Shown: positions 55,708 through 63,919 of the stretch, piece after piece
How the letters are laid out: every line of letters begins with the position of its first letter
How positions within the stretch are numbered: position 1 is the first letter of the stretch
Assembly (NCBI RefSeq): GCF_000479335.1
Contig: NC_022584.1
Span: 744,001 to 808,000, forward strand
Reading direction: 5' to 3'
DNA: 64,000 nucleotides
From: Streptococcus ilei
GTDB lineage: Bacteria > Bacillota > Bacilli > Lactobacillales > Streptococcaceae
The notes under the pieces: generated by a model
What the model saw: only the letters and a program-made list of their open reading frames with translations
What the model was told of the DNA's origin: nothing
Database searches by the model: none
Made by a program: the position numbers and the translations under genes

Positions 55708-55878
55708 ATCATCATCCTATTTAAGCTGTGCTACTCCGATCTTTCAATCTCAAGTTCTGGAGTTGCTACTGCCTTCATCCGTCTATCCTTTTCCTGTACA
55801 TAATCTCCTATTATTATATCATGTTTAAGAAAGAAATTAACGCTTTCAAAGCATTTTGTTGGTTTTTCACGCAAAAAA
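55708..55878 (-). promoter_or_regulatory. Promoter region of the hsd-kwa operon, with cre-like motif
   Basis: Extended -10 TGATATAAT (TATAAT at 55818-55813). TGAAAGCGTTAATT (55848-55835) resembles a cre site and overlaps the -35 position. The leader of about 100 nt shows no convincing gene; a 15-codon frame (MKAVATPELE...) has a poor ribosome site. Confidence 0.45.
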
Positions 55879-56053
55879 GAGAGTGGGACAGAAATCGGTC
55901 ATTCGTTAGAATTCGATTTCGTCGTCCCACCTCCGCACAGTTGAGTAGGGCTGTAAAAGCTGATGAAATCAGCGTAGTAGAGCCCACTCAACCACTGCGT
56001 CTTTCTCGACTATCCAAAGACAATTGAGAGGCTAGGACTTTTGTCCCAACCTC
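55879..56053 (-). repeat. 175-bp intergenic repeat, copy 4
   Basis: Inverted relative to copies 1-3: begins GAGAGTGGGACAGAAATC on plus and ends TTTTGTCCCAACCTC. Lies between the Pyr_excise gene and the hsdR promoter. Its terminal hairpin has one change (AACCTC). Confidence 0.9.
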
Positions 56054-56059
56054 TATTTC

Positions 56060-56425
56060 TTAATCTAGTTGAATCCCTTTTTCTGCTAGATTGTCTAAGC
56101 ATTCTTGGAGGTAAGTAGCTTGGTGCTCAGGATAGATGGGGGCACTCAAAGCTTCCTCTTCCAGTTCTGGATAGGCTGGGCAGGTCTTGCCTCGGTAGGT
56201 CGGCTCCCACCACTCTGGGCTGACCTTATAGTCACGAGCGGTCATCTCCTCCATGATCAGGCGGTGATAGGCATAGAGGCGATAGGGCGAGTAGTTAAAG
56301 ACATAGTTGACCGTCGCGTGCCTCTTGCCCCAGCCATTGCCTCGAAGGGCGCAGCATTCCCGGTGTTGGCCCAGGAGCTGGGGACGAGGGAGTTTGGGAA
56401 TCAAGTCTTGGTGCCAGAGTCTCAT
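56060..56425 (-). CDS. Pyrimidine dimer DNA glycosylase-like protein (Pyr_excise family)
   Basis: 121 residues. The N-terminus MRLWHQDLIPKLPRPQLLGQH with HRECCALRGNGWGK and NYVFNYSPYRLYAYH matches the small proteins annotated TIGR02328/Pyr_excise, relatives of T4 endonuclease V. A role in UV damage repair is assumed from the family. It starts at the stop of the DUF1722 gene, so the two are coupled. Confidence 0.75.
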   Translation of the reverse strand: MRLWHQDLIPKLPRPQLLGQHRECCALRGNGWGKRHATVNYVFNYSPYRLYAYHRLIMEEMTARDYKVSPEWWEPTYRGKTCPAYPELEEEALSAPIYPEHQATYLQECLDNLAEKGIQLD

Positions 56426-56803
56426 CTATTGACCTCCTAGTAGCGTCGAGTCTTGTAAGTAGCGATTAGGATAGCGCTCAAGGAGGGCTTGGATTCCCTT
56501 GATCAGATCCTCTTGGCTAGCTTGGCCATGCTGGTACTTCTCAAGTAACAGCATGAAGTCGGCCTTTTCCTCAGGAGTCGCCTGCTTTTTGAAATAGCCC
56601 CAGATATGCTGGAAGGCATTGGAGACCTGGCCACGATTTTCCGGCAAGGCCAGTGCTTGCTGGATCAGGTCCTCGACGTGGCTGACCTCCACCTGGTCTT
56701 GCTTCAGGTATTCCCGGATTTCCTTGTAGATATTACTTGAACGACTCAGTACCAGGTATTTATTTTTCGCCCATAGGACTTGACAGTGATGTTTTTGATC
56801 CAC
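56426..56803 (-). CDS. DUF1722 (YbgA-like) protein, GTG start
   Basis: 125 residues. The motif KHHCQVLWAKNKYLVLSRS with YKEIREYL and a helical C-terminus fits DUF1722/YbgA. Start GTG at 56803 with AAAAGGAGA upstream. YbgA domains often sit beside photolyase or DUF523 genes; pairing here with a pyrimidine-dimer glycosylase-like gene supports a DNA-repair link, though this is inference. Confidence 0.72.
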   Translation of the reverse strand: MDQKHHCQVLWAKNKYLVLSRSSNIYKEIREYLKQDQVEVSHVEDLIQQALALPENRGQVSNAFQHIWGYFKKQATPEEKADFMLLLEKYQHGQASQEDLIKGIQALLERYPNRYLQDSTLLGGQ

Positions 56804-56842
56804 TCTTGTCTCCTTTTGATCTTCTCTATGAATAGTCCCCCC

Positions 56843-56848
56843 ATTATA
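56843..56848 (-). promoter_or_regulatory. Extended -10 promoter for the DUF1722 gene pair
   Basis: TGGTATAAT on the minus strand with TATAAT at 56848-56843, about 40 nt before the GTG. Confidence 0.5.
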
Positions 56849-56875
56849 CCATGGAAATGAGTGAAGTCATAAAAA

Positions 56876-57050
56876 GAGAGTGGGACAGAAATCGGTAATT
56901 CGTTAGAATTCGATTTCGTCGTCCCACCTCCGCACAGTTGAGTAGGACTATAAAAGCTGATGAAATCAGCGTTGTAGAGCCCACTCAACCACTGCGTCTT
57001 GATCAACAATCCAAAGACAATTTAGAGGCTAGAACTTTTGTCCCAGCCTC
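56876..57050 (-). repeat. 175-bp intergenic repeat, copy 5
   Basis: Same orientation as copy 4, so the two bracket the DUF1722/Pyr_excise pair as direct repeats. It is the most divergent copy (AGGACTATA and GATCAACAAT changes). Joined directly to a fragment of the second repeat family. Confidence 0.88.
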
Positions 57051-57055
57051 ACGGA

Positions 57056-57141
57056 AATTTTGAAACTACAGGTTCAAAACTAAGTCATGGAACTTCTTCG
57101 AAGTTCGCTGACGTCTGATCTCACCTAAGGAAAGTTTCAAA
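57056..57141 (-). repeat. Second structured repeat family, truncated copy
   Basis: On the minus strand it shares CTTTCCTTAGGTGAG, the GAACTTC/GAAGTTC hairpin, CATGACTTAGTTTTG and the second hairpin with 44813-44951. It lacks the third hairpin and the closing arm, ending at copy 5 of the 175-bp repeat. Confidence 0.7.
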
Positions 57142-57163
57142 GACAACATTATCCATAAGCAAA

Positions 57164-57192
57164 AAGCCTGAGCCAACGCTCAGACTTTTTTT
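57164..57192 (-). terminator. Terminator of the ABC exporter operon
   Basis: AAGTCTGAGC (57187-57178) and GCTCAGGCTT (57173-57164) pair around GTTG on the minus strand, followed by TTT. Confidence 0.8.
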
Positions 57193-57195
57193 GTG

Positions 57196-59064
57196 TTAAT
57201 CAATTTCAAGACCACCGGTGTAGAGGCGGTAATAAGTCCCGCGTTCTGCCATCAAGGAAGCGTGGTTGCCTCGCTCGATGATGCGTCCCTTGTCCATGAC
57301 CATGATCACGTCCGAGTTGACGATGGTTGAGAGACGGTGGGCGATGACAAAGACGGTGCGTCCGGCCATCAGGCGATCCATCCCTTCTTGGACCATCTTC
57401 TCTGTCCGTGAGTCAATCGAGGAGGTCGCTTCATCAAGGATCAAGACCGGCGCATTGGCCAAGGCAGCACGCGCAATAGCAATCAGCTGACGTTGACCAT
57501 TGGATAGACCAGCTCCATCATCGTTCAAGACAGTATCGTAGCCTTGTTCCAAATGTTTGACAAAGGAATCCACATTGGCAATGCGAGCTGCTTCCAGGAT
57601 TTCCTCTCGGGTCGCATCTGATCGACCATAGGCGATATTTTCTGCGATGGTTCCAGTGAAGAGGTGGGTATCCTGCAAGACAATCCCTAGCGAACGACGG
57701 AGCGAAGCCTTCTCGATCAGCTTCACATCGATACCATCATAGGTGATAGATCCTGATTGAATATCGTAGAAACGGTTGATCAAGTTGGTAATGGTGGTCT
57801 TCCCTGCTCCTGTCGCGCCGACAAAGGCCACCTTTTGCCCCTTGTCCGCGTAGAGGTTGATATCGTAGAGGATTTGGTTCTTATCATTGTAAGAGAAGTC
57901 TACATTGTTAAAGACGACATTTCCGACCAGTTTGACCAGTTCATAGTCGCCATTTTCCCGCGGGTGTTTCCAAGCCCAGAGGTTGGTCTTCTTATCAGTG
58001 ACGACCATACGACCATCAACCTCTTCATAGTTGACCAAGGTCACTTTCCCTTCATCCACTTCGACTTCTTCATCCAAGAGATCAAAGATCCGATCTGCCC
58101 CAGCTAGAGCCATGAGGACAAAGTTCAACTGTTGCGATACTTGAGTGATAGGCCCGTTGAAGGAACGGTTAAGCTGGAGAAAGGCCATGAGGCCACCAAT
58201 GGTGAGGCCACTGATCCCATTCAAGGCGAAGATCCCTCCGACCAATGAGGTCAAGACGAAGGAGACATTTCCCAGGTTCCCCAAGATTGGCATCAGGACA
58301 TTTGCATAGCGGTTGGCCTGATAAGAAGATTCAAAGAGTTGGTCATTGATCCGCTCAAAGGCTTCAATGCTTTCCTCTTCATGGACAAAGGCCTTAACTA
58401 CCTTTTGACCAGCCATCATCTCTTCGATAAAGCCATTTTCAATCCCTAGGTTCTTTTGCTGATCGGCGAAATAACGACCCGACTTACCTGAGATATCCTT
58501 AATGACATAGGCCATGACGCCGACCATCGAAAGAACGAGAAGGAAAAGAAGAGGGCTAATCATGATCATGCTGACTGCTACACCGATGATCGTGATGGCA
58601 GACTGCAAGAGCTGCGGGATGGACTGCTCGATCGCTTGGCGAAGAGCGTCGATGTCATTGGTATAGATAGACATGATGTCCCCGTGCTGGTGGGTATCAA
58701 AATACTTGACAGGGAGCTTCTGCATACGGGCAAAGAGCTGGTTCCGCAGAGAGCGTAGCGTATCCTGAGACACTGTCGCCATAATGAGGGAGAAGCCATA
58801 GTTGGCCAAAACTCCCACCACTCCAATCACTGCTAATGTTGATAAGAAAGTTAAGAGGGGGCCAAAGTCCTTGCTTCCACTATCCAGCATGGGTTGGATG
58901 TATTGGTCCACCAAGGCTCGGATGGAGGATGTAATATAGACCGTAGAAAGGGAGGCTGTCACGATAAGGGCAGCTGCTAAGAGAAGGACGAACTTATACT
59001 GTTGCCACATGTAGGCCAGTAAGCGCACGAGAGAGCCCCAGCCTGCTTTTTTCTTATTCTGCAT
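57196..59064 (-). CDS. Heterodimeric ABC multidrug exporter, subunit B
   Basis: 622 residues from the ATG at 59064 with AAAGGAGGA upstream. Six transmembrane helices then an ABC domain: Walker A GATGAGKTT (about 417-425), signature LSNGQRQ (Gly to Asn change at the second position), Walker B VLILDEATSSID with the catalytic Glu. A charged insert of about 35 residues precedes the NBD (KTNLWAWKHPRENGDY). Subunits with this pairing resemble LmrD/EfrB/PatB-like exporters. Overlaps the partner by 11 nt. Confidence 0.88.
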   Translation of the reverse strand: MQNKKKAGWGSLVRLLAYMWQQYKFVLLLAAALIVTASLSTVYITSSIRALVDQYIQPMLDSGSKDFGPLLTFLSTLAVIGVVGVLANYGFSLIMATVSQDTLRSLRNQLFARMQKLPVKYFDTHQHGDIMSIYTNDIDALRQAIEQSIPQLLQSAITIIGVAVSMIMISPLLFLLVLSMVGVMAYVIKDISGKSGRYFADQQKNLGIENGFIEEMMAGQKVVKAFVHEEESIEAFERINDQLFESSYQANRYANVLMPILGNLGNVSFVLTSLVGGIFALNGISGLTIGGLMAFLQLNRSFNGPITQVSQQLNFVLMALAGADRIFDLLDEEVEVDEGKVTLVNYEEVDGRMVVTDKKTNLWAWKHPRENGDYELVKLVGNVVFNNVDFSYNDKNQILYDINLYADKGQKVAFVGATGAGKTTITNLINRFYDIQSGSITYDGIDVKLIEKASLRRSLGIVLQDTHLFTGTIAENIAYGRSDATREEILEAARIANVDSFVKHLEQGYDTVLNDDGAGLSNGQRQLIAIARAALANAPVLILDEATSSIDSRTEKMVQEGMDRLMAGRTVFVIAHRLSTIVNSDVIMVMDKGRIIERGNHASLMAERGTYYRLYTGGLEID

Positions 59065-60802
59065 CTGCTTGTCCTCCTTTCCCTTGGGTTTGCATGTCAT
59101 AGACTTCACGGTAGATGGCATTGGTCTCAATCAAGTCGTGGTGAGTACCAATCGCATCGATCTTACCATCATTCATGACCACGATCCGGTCTGCATCTTG
59201 GATAGAAGAGATCCGTTGGCCAATGATGATCTTAGTTGTGTCTTTAAGACTGGTAGCCAATCCTTGACGGATCAGGCTATCGGTCTTAGTATCGACAGCC
59301 GAGGTCGAATCATCCAAGATCAAAATCTTTGGATTCATCAAGAGAGCGCGGGCGATACAGAGACGTTGACGCTGACCACCTGACACATTGGCTCCACCAC
59401 GTTCGATCATGGTATCATAGCCATCCTTAAAGTTCTGGATAAATTCATCCGCTTGAGCAATCTTACAAGCTTCCATGATTTCTTCATCCGTCGCATCCTT
59501 ATTCCCCCAGCGCATATTTTCCTTGATGGTACCAGAGAAGAGGACATTGGTTTGAAGCACCATGGCTACTTGCTTGCGCAAATGATCCAAATCATAGTTT
59601 CGCACATCCTGACCAGCGACCTTGACGCTACCTGACTCCACATCATAGAGACGAGGGATGAGCTGGACCAGACTAGACTTACCGGAACCAGTCCCCCCAA
59701 GGATCCCGATCACTTCACCCGAGCGAATGCTGAGGTTGATATCGGACAAGACATGGGCCTTGTCGCCATTTTCATCCGTGTAGGCGAAGTCCACATGGTC
59801 AAAGGTAATAGAACCATCTGCTACTTCTGTCAGACCGTTCTCCGGAGAGACGATGGTTGACTCTGTCCCAAGGACTTCATTGATCCGCTCTACAGATGCC
59901 ATAGAGATCGAGAGCATAACGAAGATCATCATAAACATCATGAGGGACATAAGGATGGTCATGACATAGGCAAACATAGACGTCAGCTCACCAGTGGTAA
60001 AGCTTCCACCCACGATGAGTTGTGCCCCGATCCAAGAGATCAAGATAAAGGAAGCATACAAGGAGAGCATCATGGCTGGACTACTCAAAATCACGATGCG
60101 AATAGCCTTCATGAACATGTTGTAGATCAAGCGAGAAGCTTTCTTAAACTTGACAGTCTCTTCTTCTTCCTTGACATAGGACTTGACCACGCGCATGTTG
60201 GTGATGTTTTCCTGGATGCTATTGTTCAAGTTATCATAGGCATCAAAGACCTTGGTAAAGAGTGGATAGACGATCTTAGTAATCACACCCAAGACCAGAC
60301 CCAAGAAGAGGGTAATCCCTACAAAGATACTAGCCATCTGCGGATTGATCAAGTAGCTAGCAGCAATAGCAAAGATCAGATTGAGCGGTGCGCGCACACA
60401 GATCCGGATCACCATCTGATAGGAGTTCTGCACATTGGTCACATCCGTCATCATCCGGGTTACCAGACCACCTGAGGAGAAACTATCGATGTTTTCAAAG
60501 GAAAAGGTTTGGATCTTCTTGAAGATTGCCTTCCGTAGATTCTTAGCAAAGCCAGCTGAAGCAAAAGCCCCGTAGCGAGCCGACTGTATTCCACAGAAAA
60601 GAGAGAGAAAGGCGAAGACCAACATGAGGAGACCATAGGTCAGAACAGTGGTCATATCCCCCTTCTGAACCCCCTTGTCCAGAAGCGTCGCCATAATGAA
60701 TGGAATAGAAATCTCAAACATGACCTCAAACACCATATAGAGTGAGGCTAGAATAGAGGTTTTCTTGTATTCCTTGATTTCAGCAATCAATGACTGAAGC
60801 AT
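59054..60802 (-). CDS. Heterodimeric ABC multidrug exporter, subunit A
   Basis: 582 residues, six transmembrane helices and an ABC domain. Walker A GGTGSGKSS (about 366-374), signature VSGGQRQR, but Walker B is ILILDDSTSAVD: Asp replaces the catalytic Glu. Together with LSNGQ in the partner this gives one degenerate and one active ATP site, the pattern of asymmetric exporters such as LmrCD/EfrAB. Strong TAGGAGGT ribosome site. Substrate unknown; drug export is the family role. Confidence 0.88.
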   Translation of the reverse strand: MLQSLIAEIKEYKKTSILASLYMVFEVMFEISIPFIMATLLDKGVQKGDMTTVLTYGLLMLVFAFLSLFCGIQSARYGAFASAGFAKNLRKAIFKKIQTFSFENIDSFSSGGLVTRMMTDVTNVQNSYQMVIRICVRAPLNLIFAIAASYLINPQMASIFVGITLFLGLVLGVITKIVYPLFTKVFDAYDNLNNSIQENITNMRVVKSYVKEEEETVKFKKASRLIYNMFMKAIRIVILSSPAMMLSLYASFILISWIGAQLIVGGSFTTGELTSMFAYVMTILMSLMMFMMIFVMLSISMASVERINEVLGTESTIVSPENGLTEVADGSITFDHVDFAYTDENGDKAHVLSDINLSIRSGEVIGILGGTGSGKSSLVQLIPRLYDVESGSVKVAGQDVRNYDLDHLRKQVAMVLQTNVLFSGTIKENMRWGNKDATDEEIMEACKIAQADEFIQNFKDGYDTMIERGGANVSGGQRQRLCIARALLMNPKILILDDSTSAVDTKTDSLIRQGLATSLKDTTKIIIGQRISSIQDADRIVVMNDGKIDAIGTHHDLIETNAIYREVYDMQTQGKGGQADAE

Positions 60803-60975
60803 AGTTACCTCCTAAAAATACTAGTTAGTAAAGTTTTCTTTAGCAAGTCATCCATTTCCGAACAAAGAAACAGTCCTTCGTTCTGAAAGGATTGCGCCTG
60901 CAAAAGAAAGCTATAGAAAGAGAAAGCGCCCTGACAGCGTTACTGTAGGGACGACTTTCATTATTCATACTATTT
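60803..60975 (-). promoter_or_regulatory. Structured leader of the ABC exporter operon
   Basis: About 165 nt of untranslated leader. Near the 5' end a long hairpin (60922-60959: GAAAG, CCCT and ACAG pairing with CTGT, AGGG and CTTTC). Further on, GAACGAAGGA can pair either backwards with TCCTTTC or forwards with TTTCTTTGTTC, so two alternative folds exist. No leader-peptide gene was identified. Confidence 0.4.
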
Positions 60976-61004
60976 AGTATAGAGGAATATAGGAGAAAAA
61001 TCAA
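60976..61004 (-). promoter_or_regulatory. Promoter of the ABC exporter operon with palindrome
   Basis: TTGATT (61004-60999), a 17-nt spacer and TATACT (60981-60976). ATACTAAATAGTAT (60980-60967) is a palindrome overlapping the -10, a candidate repressor site. Confidence 0.6.
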
Positions 61005-61087
61005 ACATTTAGGTATCATCACTAAAGAATATTCCGATTTGGTCAACTTGAAGGCCAGTTAGGCCGAGTTCTATTTAAACCGTATTC

Positions 61088-61240
61088 CTACTCACTCGTA
61101 CTGAGGGACACCAAGCTCAAGTTCGCAGCCCCAATACCAACCACAAACTGCAGAAGGATTCCCACAGAGATAAAGGACCATTTGTTGCGCCAGATTAAGT
61201 AAAAGGCCCCCTTCAGATCCTGCCAGTAGCTCCGTTTCAT
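61088..61240 (-). CDS. Small membrane protein or 5' remnant of a larger gene
   Basis: 50 residues (MKRSYWQDLKGAF..., ending STSE), with AAAAGGGAGACAGC before the ATG. A basic amphipathic start is followed by one hydrophobic segment (about 22-45, FISVGILLQFVVGIGAANLSLV). The start resembles N-termini of multi-spanning membrane proteins, such as glycerophosphodiesterase membrane domains, and nothing homologous follows, so it may be a broken gene. Between 61005 and 61087 nothing else is visible. Confidence 0.4.
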   Translation of the reverse strand: MKRSYWQDLKGAFYLIWRNKWSFISVGILLQFVVGIGAANLSLVSLSTSE

Positions 61241-61318
61241 GCTGTCTCCCTTTTATTTCTATTATTTCCCTTAGAATAGCGGAAAAGCCTCTCTCTGTCA
61301 ATGAGTTTCACAAGAAAA

Positions 61319-61493
61319 GAGAGTGGGACAGAAATCGGTCATTCGTTAGAATTCGATTTCGTCGTCCCACCTCCGCACAGTTGAGTAGGGCTGTAAAAGC
61401 TGATGAAATCAGCGTAGTAGAGCCCACTCAACCACTGCGTCTTGCTCGACAACCCAAAGACAATTGAGAGGCTAGGACTTTTGTCCCAGCCTC
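61319..61493 (-). repeat. 175-bp intergenic repeat, copy 6
   Basis: Same orientation as copies 4 and 5, with all hairpin arms intact. It lies 12 nt after the ABC permease stop and before the small remnant gene, so it may terminate the permease transcript. Confidence 0.9.
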
Positions 61494-61505
61494 TTTCTAT
61501 TTATT

Positions 61506-62651
61506 TTATTCAGCTAAGATCACTTCTTTGATGGTTTGTTTTTGGAGTTTTCTGTTGGAGAGATAAAAGAGGCTTTCATAAATCACCGCAAATCCGATCA
61601 ACGCCCAAAAGCACACGTTCCCATCAAAGTTGTGCTCAATCTTTTCAGGAACCGTGTCTTTGATCACACCAATCAAAATTTCCATGATGCCGTATTGATA
61701 AGCCGTCCCAAGAAGGAATCCTAGATAGGCCCAGAAACGATAGGGAGCGAGAATATGACTTTGGCATTCACGATCGGTGTAGCCAAAAGCCTTCATCAAG
61801 GCCAAGGTTTCACAACTTTCTGAGATCACAATCCCCAATGACAAAAAGAGAATAGAGAAAGAAAGGATCAAGCCAATCATAATCATCATAGCTTGGATGA
61901 TGTCATCTGTGTAGTCCCTTAGTCCAAAGGACAATTGAACCATGGCCGCGAAACACATGGAGCCAAAGACTACAAAAAACAAGATCGATTTTCTACCCCA
62001 CATCAGCGACGAAGACAACTCTTTTAGGAAGGATTTCTCTTTCTTAGGAGCCCTCTTTCTCCTTTTGACCTTGATCGGTGTTGGAGATTTTTTCAATAAG
62101 CGAAGGGCCGGCGTTTGTAGTTGTCTTCTAGCATAGCCAACCGCAAGAACCATAAAGAAAAGCATTGGCAGTATTACCAAAGCAACTAAGAGTTGCCAAT
62201 GAAAATGAATGGTAATTTCTGGTAAAATCCCCTTCTCGTTGCGGAAGTCATAAAAATGTCCCATCATGAGAAAGGAAGTGAAATAGCCAAGAAGCGCTCC
62301 AACTCCAAAACTGAGTCCAAAGGCCCAAAATCGTTTAGCCAACTGGCCATTGCTATAACCCAAGGCCTTTAAAATTCCTAATTGTTCCTTGTGGTCATCG
62401 ACAAATTGTTTAATATAAAAGCACATGAGAAGGATCGACGTCAAGGACAAGACGACTCCACTGACCATGGCCACCATCCAAGATAGCGAAACTTGGGCAT
62501 CATAGTAGGTCGTAATCATCGGATTGGTTTTAGAAATCTCCAACTGCTCGATATCCAGATAAAAATTCAAGAAGAGATTGGCCACAAAGACCGCACAAGC
62601 CCCAATAATACTGACGACAACTAATTTTCGAATATCTTTTACTGAAAACAT
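61506..62651 (-). CDS. FtsX-type ABC transporter permease
   Basis: 381 residues. N-terminal transmembrane helix, then two FtsX-like bundles (about 50-180 and 220-370). The motifs EQLGILKALGYSNGQLAKRFW and ETLALMKAFGYTDRECQSHIL are the repeated cytoplasmic coupling segments of FtsX permeases. A short basic linker (KVKRRKRAPKKEKS, about 192-205) separates the halves. With the ATPase it forms a MacB-like or peptide/lipid extruding unit; the substrate is unknown. Confidence 0.82.
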   Translation of the reverse strand: MFSVKDIRKLVVVSIIGACAVFVANLFLNFYLDIEQLEISKTNPMITTYYDAQVSLSWMVAMVSGVVLSLTSILLMCFYIKQFVDDHKEQLGILKALGYSNGQLAKRFWAFGLSFGVGALLGYFTSFLMMGHFYDFRNEKGILPEITIHFHWQLLVALVILPMLFFMVLAVGYARRQLQTPALRLLKKSPTPIKVKRRKRAPKKEKSFLKELSSSLMWGRKSILFFVVFGSMCFAAMVQLSFGLRDYTDDIIQAMMIMIGLILSFSILFLSLGIVISESCETLALMKAFGYTDRECQSHILAPYRFWAYLGFLLGTAYQYGIMEILIGVIKDTVPEKIEHNFDGNVCFWALIGFAVIYESLFYLSNRKLQKQTIKEVILAE

Positions 62652-62654
62652 AGC

Positions 62655-63335
62655 TTACCATCCAATCTCATAGGCAGTCTGAGGCTGATCGTTGGTCACC
62701 ACTTCAGTAATCTTGCCACTATTGACACGAATGATGGTTCTCGCCATATCCGCAATATTTTGGTTGTGCGTCACCATGATTAGAGTAAATCCTAGCTTTT
62801 CCTTCAACTTCCAGATATAGTCAAGAATCTTGCGCCCTGTTTCTTCATCGAGAGCTCCCGTCGGCTCATCTAAGAAAAGAATCTCTGGCTTTTTGGCCAA
62901 GGCCCGAGCAATAGACACTCTTTGCTGTTCCCCACCAGACAATTCACTCGGATACTTGTCCAGCTTATCGCCAAGTCCCAAATCCTCGATGATCTGCAAA
63001 AAATCATGATTGCTCGCCAGGTCAGCTCCCATCTTAACATTCTGTCTAACCGTCAGATTAGGCAATAAATAATATTGCTGGAAAATAAAGGCTATCTTCT
63101 CACGTCTAAAGGCTGTCAATTGAGCATCCGTGAGTTGCGATAAATCCTGTCCTTGGATGAGGATATGCCCCTCATCTACCTTTTCTAATCCGGATAATAC
63201 GTTTAAGAGAGTTGACTTGCCCGATCCAGAAGGACCTAGGATCACCACATCATCCTGGTCTTGAATCTGCAAATCAATCCCTTTTAAGACCTTTGTTTGG
63301 CCGTAACTTTTGTGAACATTTTCTAGTTGAATCAT
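62655..63335 (-). CDS. ABC transporter ATPase (LolD/MacB-like)
   Basis: 226 residues from the ATG at 63335, which overlaps the regulator's stop (ATGA) and follows AGGAAAGA. Walker [10 protein letters not shown] (about 36-44), [15 protein letters not shown] (about 137-151), Walker [17 protein letters not shown]. The LDEPTGALD form is typical of MacB/LolD ATPases partnered by FtsX permeases. Confidence 0.9.
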   Translation of the reverse strand: MIQLENVHKSYGQTKVLKGIDLQIQDQDDVVILGPSGSGKSTLLNVLSGLEKVDEGHILIQGQDLSQLTDAQLTAFRREKIAFIFQQYYLLPNLTVRQNVKMGADLASNHDFLQIIEDLGLGDKLDKYPSELSGGEQQRVSIARALAKKPEILFLDEPTGALDEETGRKILDYIWKLKEKLGFTLIMVTHNQNIADMARTIIRVNSGKITEVVTNDQPQTAYEIGW

Positions 63336-63907
63336 TTCTTTCCTACCATTTCTTTGATGAGAGATTGACAAACTTCTGTCAATAAACCAATCACTTCTTC
63401 CATGCTGAACTGATAAATACCAGAAGCAACCATAGAGGCCATCCCGTGTGAGTAGATAAATAGATGCTGGTACAAGCGACTAGCCTCCTCTAACGTCAAC
63501 GTATAGTCTGCGACAATCGAATCCAGAACCAATTGGTAACTATGATCCTTCAAGGGAAGAAAATCTTGAAAGCGACCAATCGGATCTTTGCTAGGATTTT
63601 GGAAAAGCAACTGAAAGAGTTGGGGCTCTTTTGAGGCGAATAGGATATAAGCAATCCCGACAGAACGGAAAGGCTTCTCATCTTCTAAAGCCTTTCGTAT
63701 ATACTCCACTACTACCATTTCCGCAGCAACAACAACCTCTGCTTGTAACTCAGACATATTAGCAAATTGCCCAAAAATGACCCTTGGCGTGGCTCCCAGT
63801 TTCTCTGCTAATGCTCGAGCCGTCAAACTAGCCAGGCCCTCTTCTCTCACCAATTGTAAAGCTGTCCCAATCATAGTCTCTTTACTAAATTTAACCTTGG
63901 GTGGCAT
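63332..63907 (-). CDS. TetR-family regulator of the ABC pair
   Basis: 191 residues from the ATG at 63907 (GAAAGGAGT upstream). HTH at about 25-50 (SLTARALAEKLGATPRVIFGQFANMSEL); the recognition helix is atypical (PRVIFGQF for the usual ...LY.HF). C-terminal helices form a TetR_C_33-like (WHG) ligand domain (LFIYSHGMASMVASGIYQF). First gene of a three-gene operon, with tandem repeats in its promoter that suggest autoregulation. Confidence 0.85.
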   Translation of the reverse strand: MPPKVKFSKETMIGTALQLVREEGLASLTARALAEKLGATPRVIFGQFANMSELQAEVVVAAEMVVVEYIRKALEDEKPFRSVGIAYILFASKEPQLFQLLFQNPSKDPIGRFQDFLPLKDHSYQLVLDSIVADYTLTLEEASRLYQHLFIYSHGMASMVASGIYQFSMEEVIGLLTEVCQSLIKEMVGKK

Positions 63908-63919
63908 AAGACTCCTTTC

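Noticed and set aside
56746..57009. Reading frame of 87 codons across copy 5 of the repeat, and a similar one at 43050-43307
   Set aside because: Both translate the same repeat DNA (GLYNADFISFYSPTQLCGGG... type), have no ribosome site and overlap real gene starts. They are by-products of the repeat, although such peptides are often annotated in genomes.
60840..61046. 68-codon minus frame covering the exporter promoter and leader
   Set aside because: Contains the -35 and -10 elements and the leader hairpin, and has no ribosome site; low-complexity hydrophobic translation.
61092..61301. 69-codon minus frame overlapping the 50-codon ORF
   Set aside because: The overlapping frame at 61088-61240 has a proper ribosome site and a membrane-like sequence; this one has neither.
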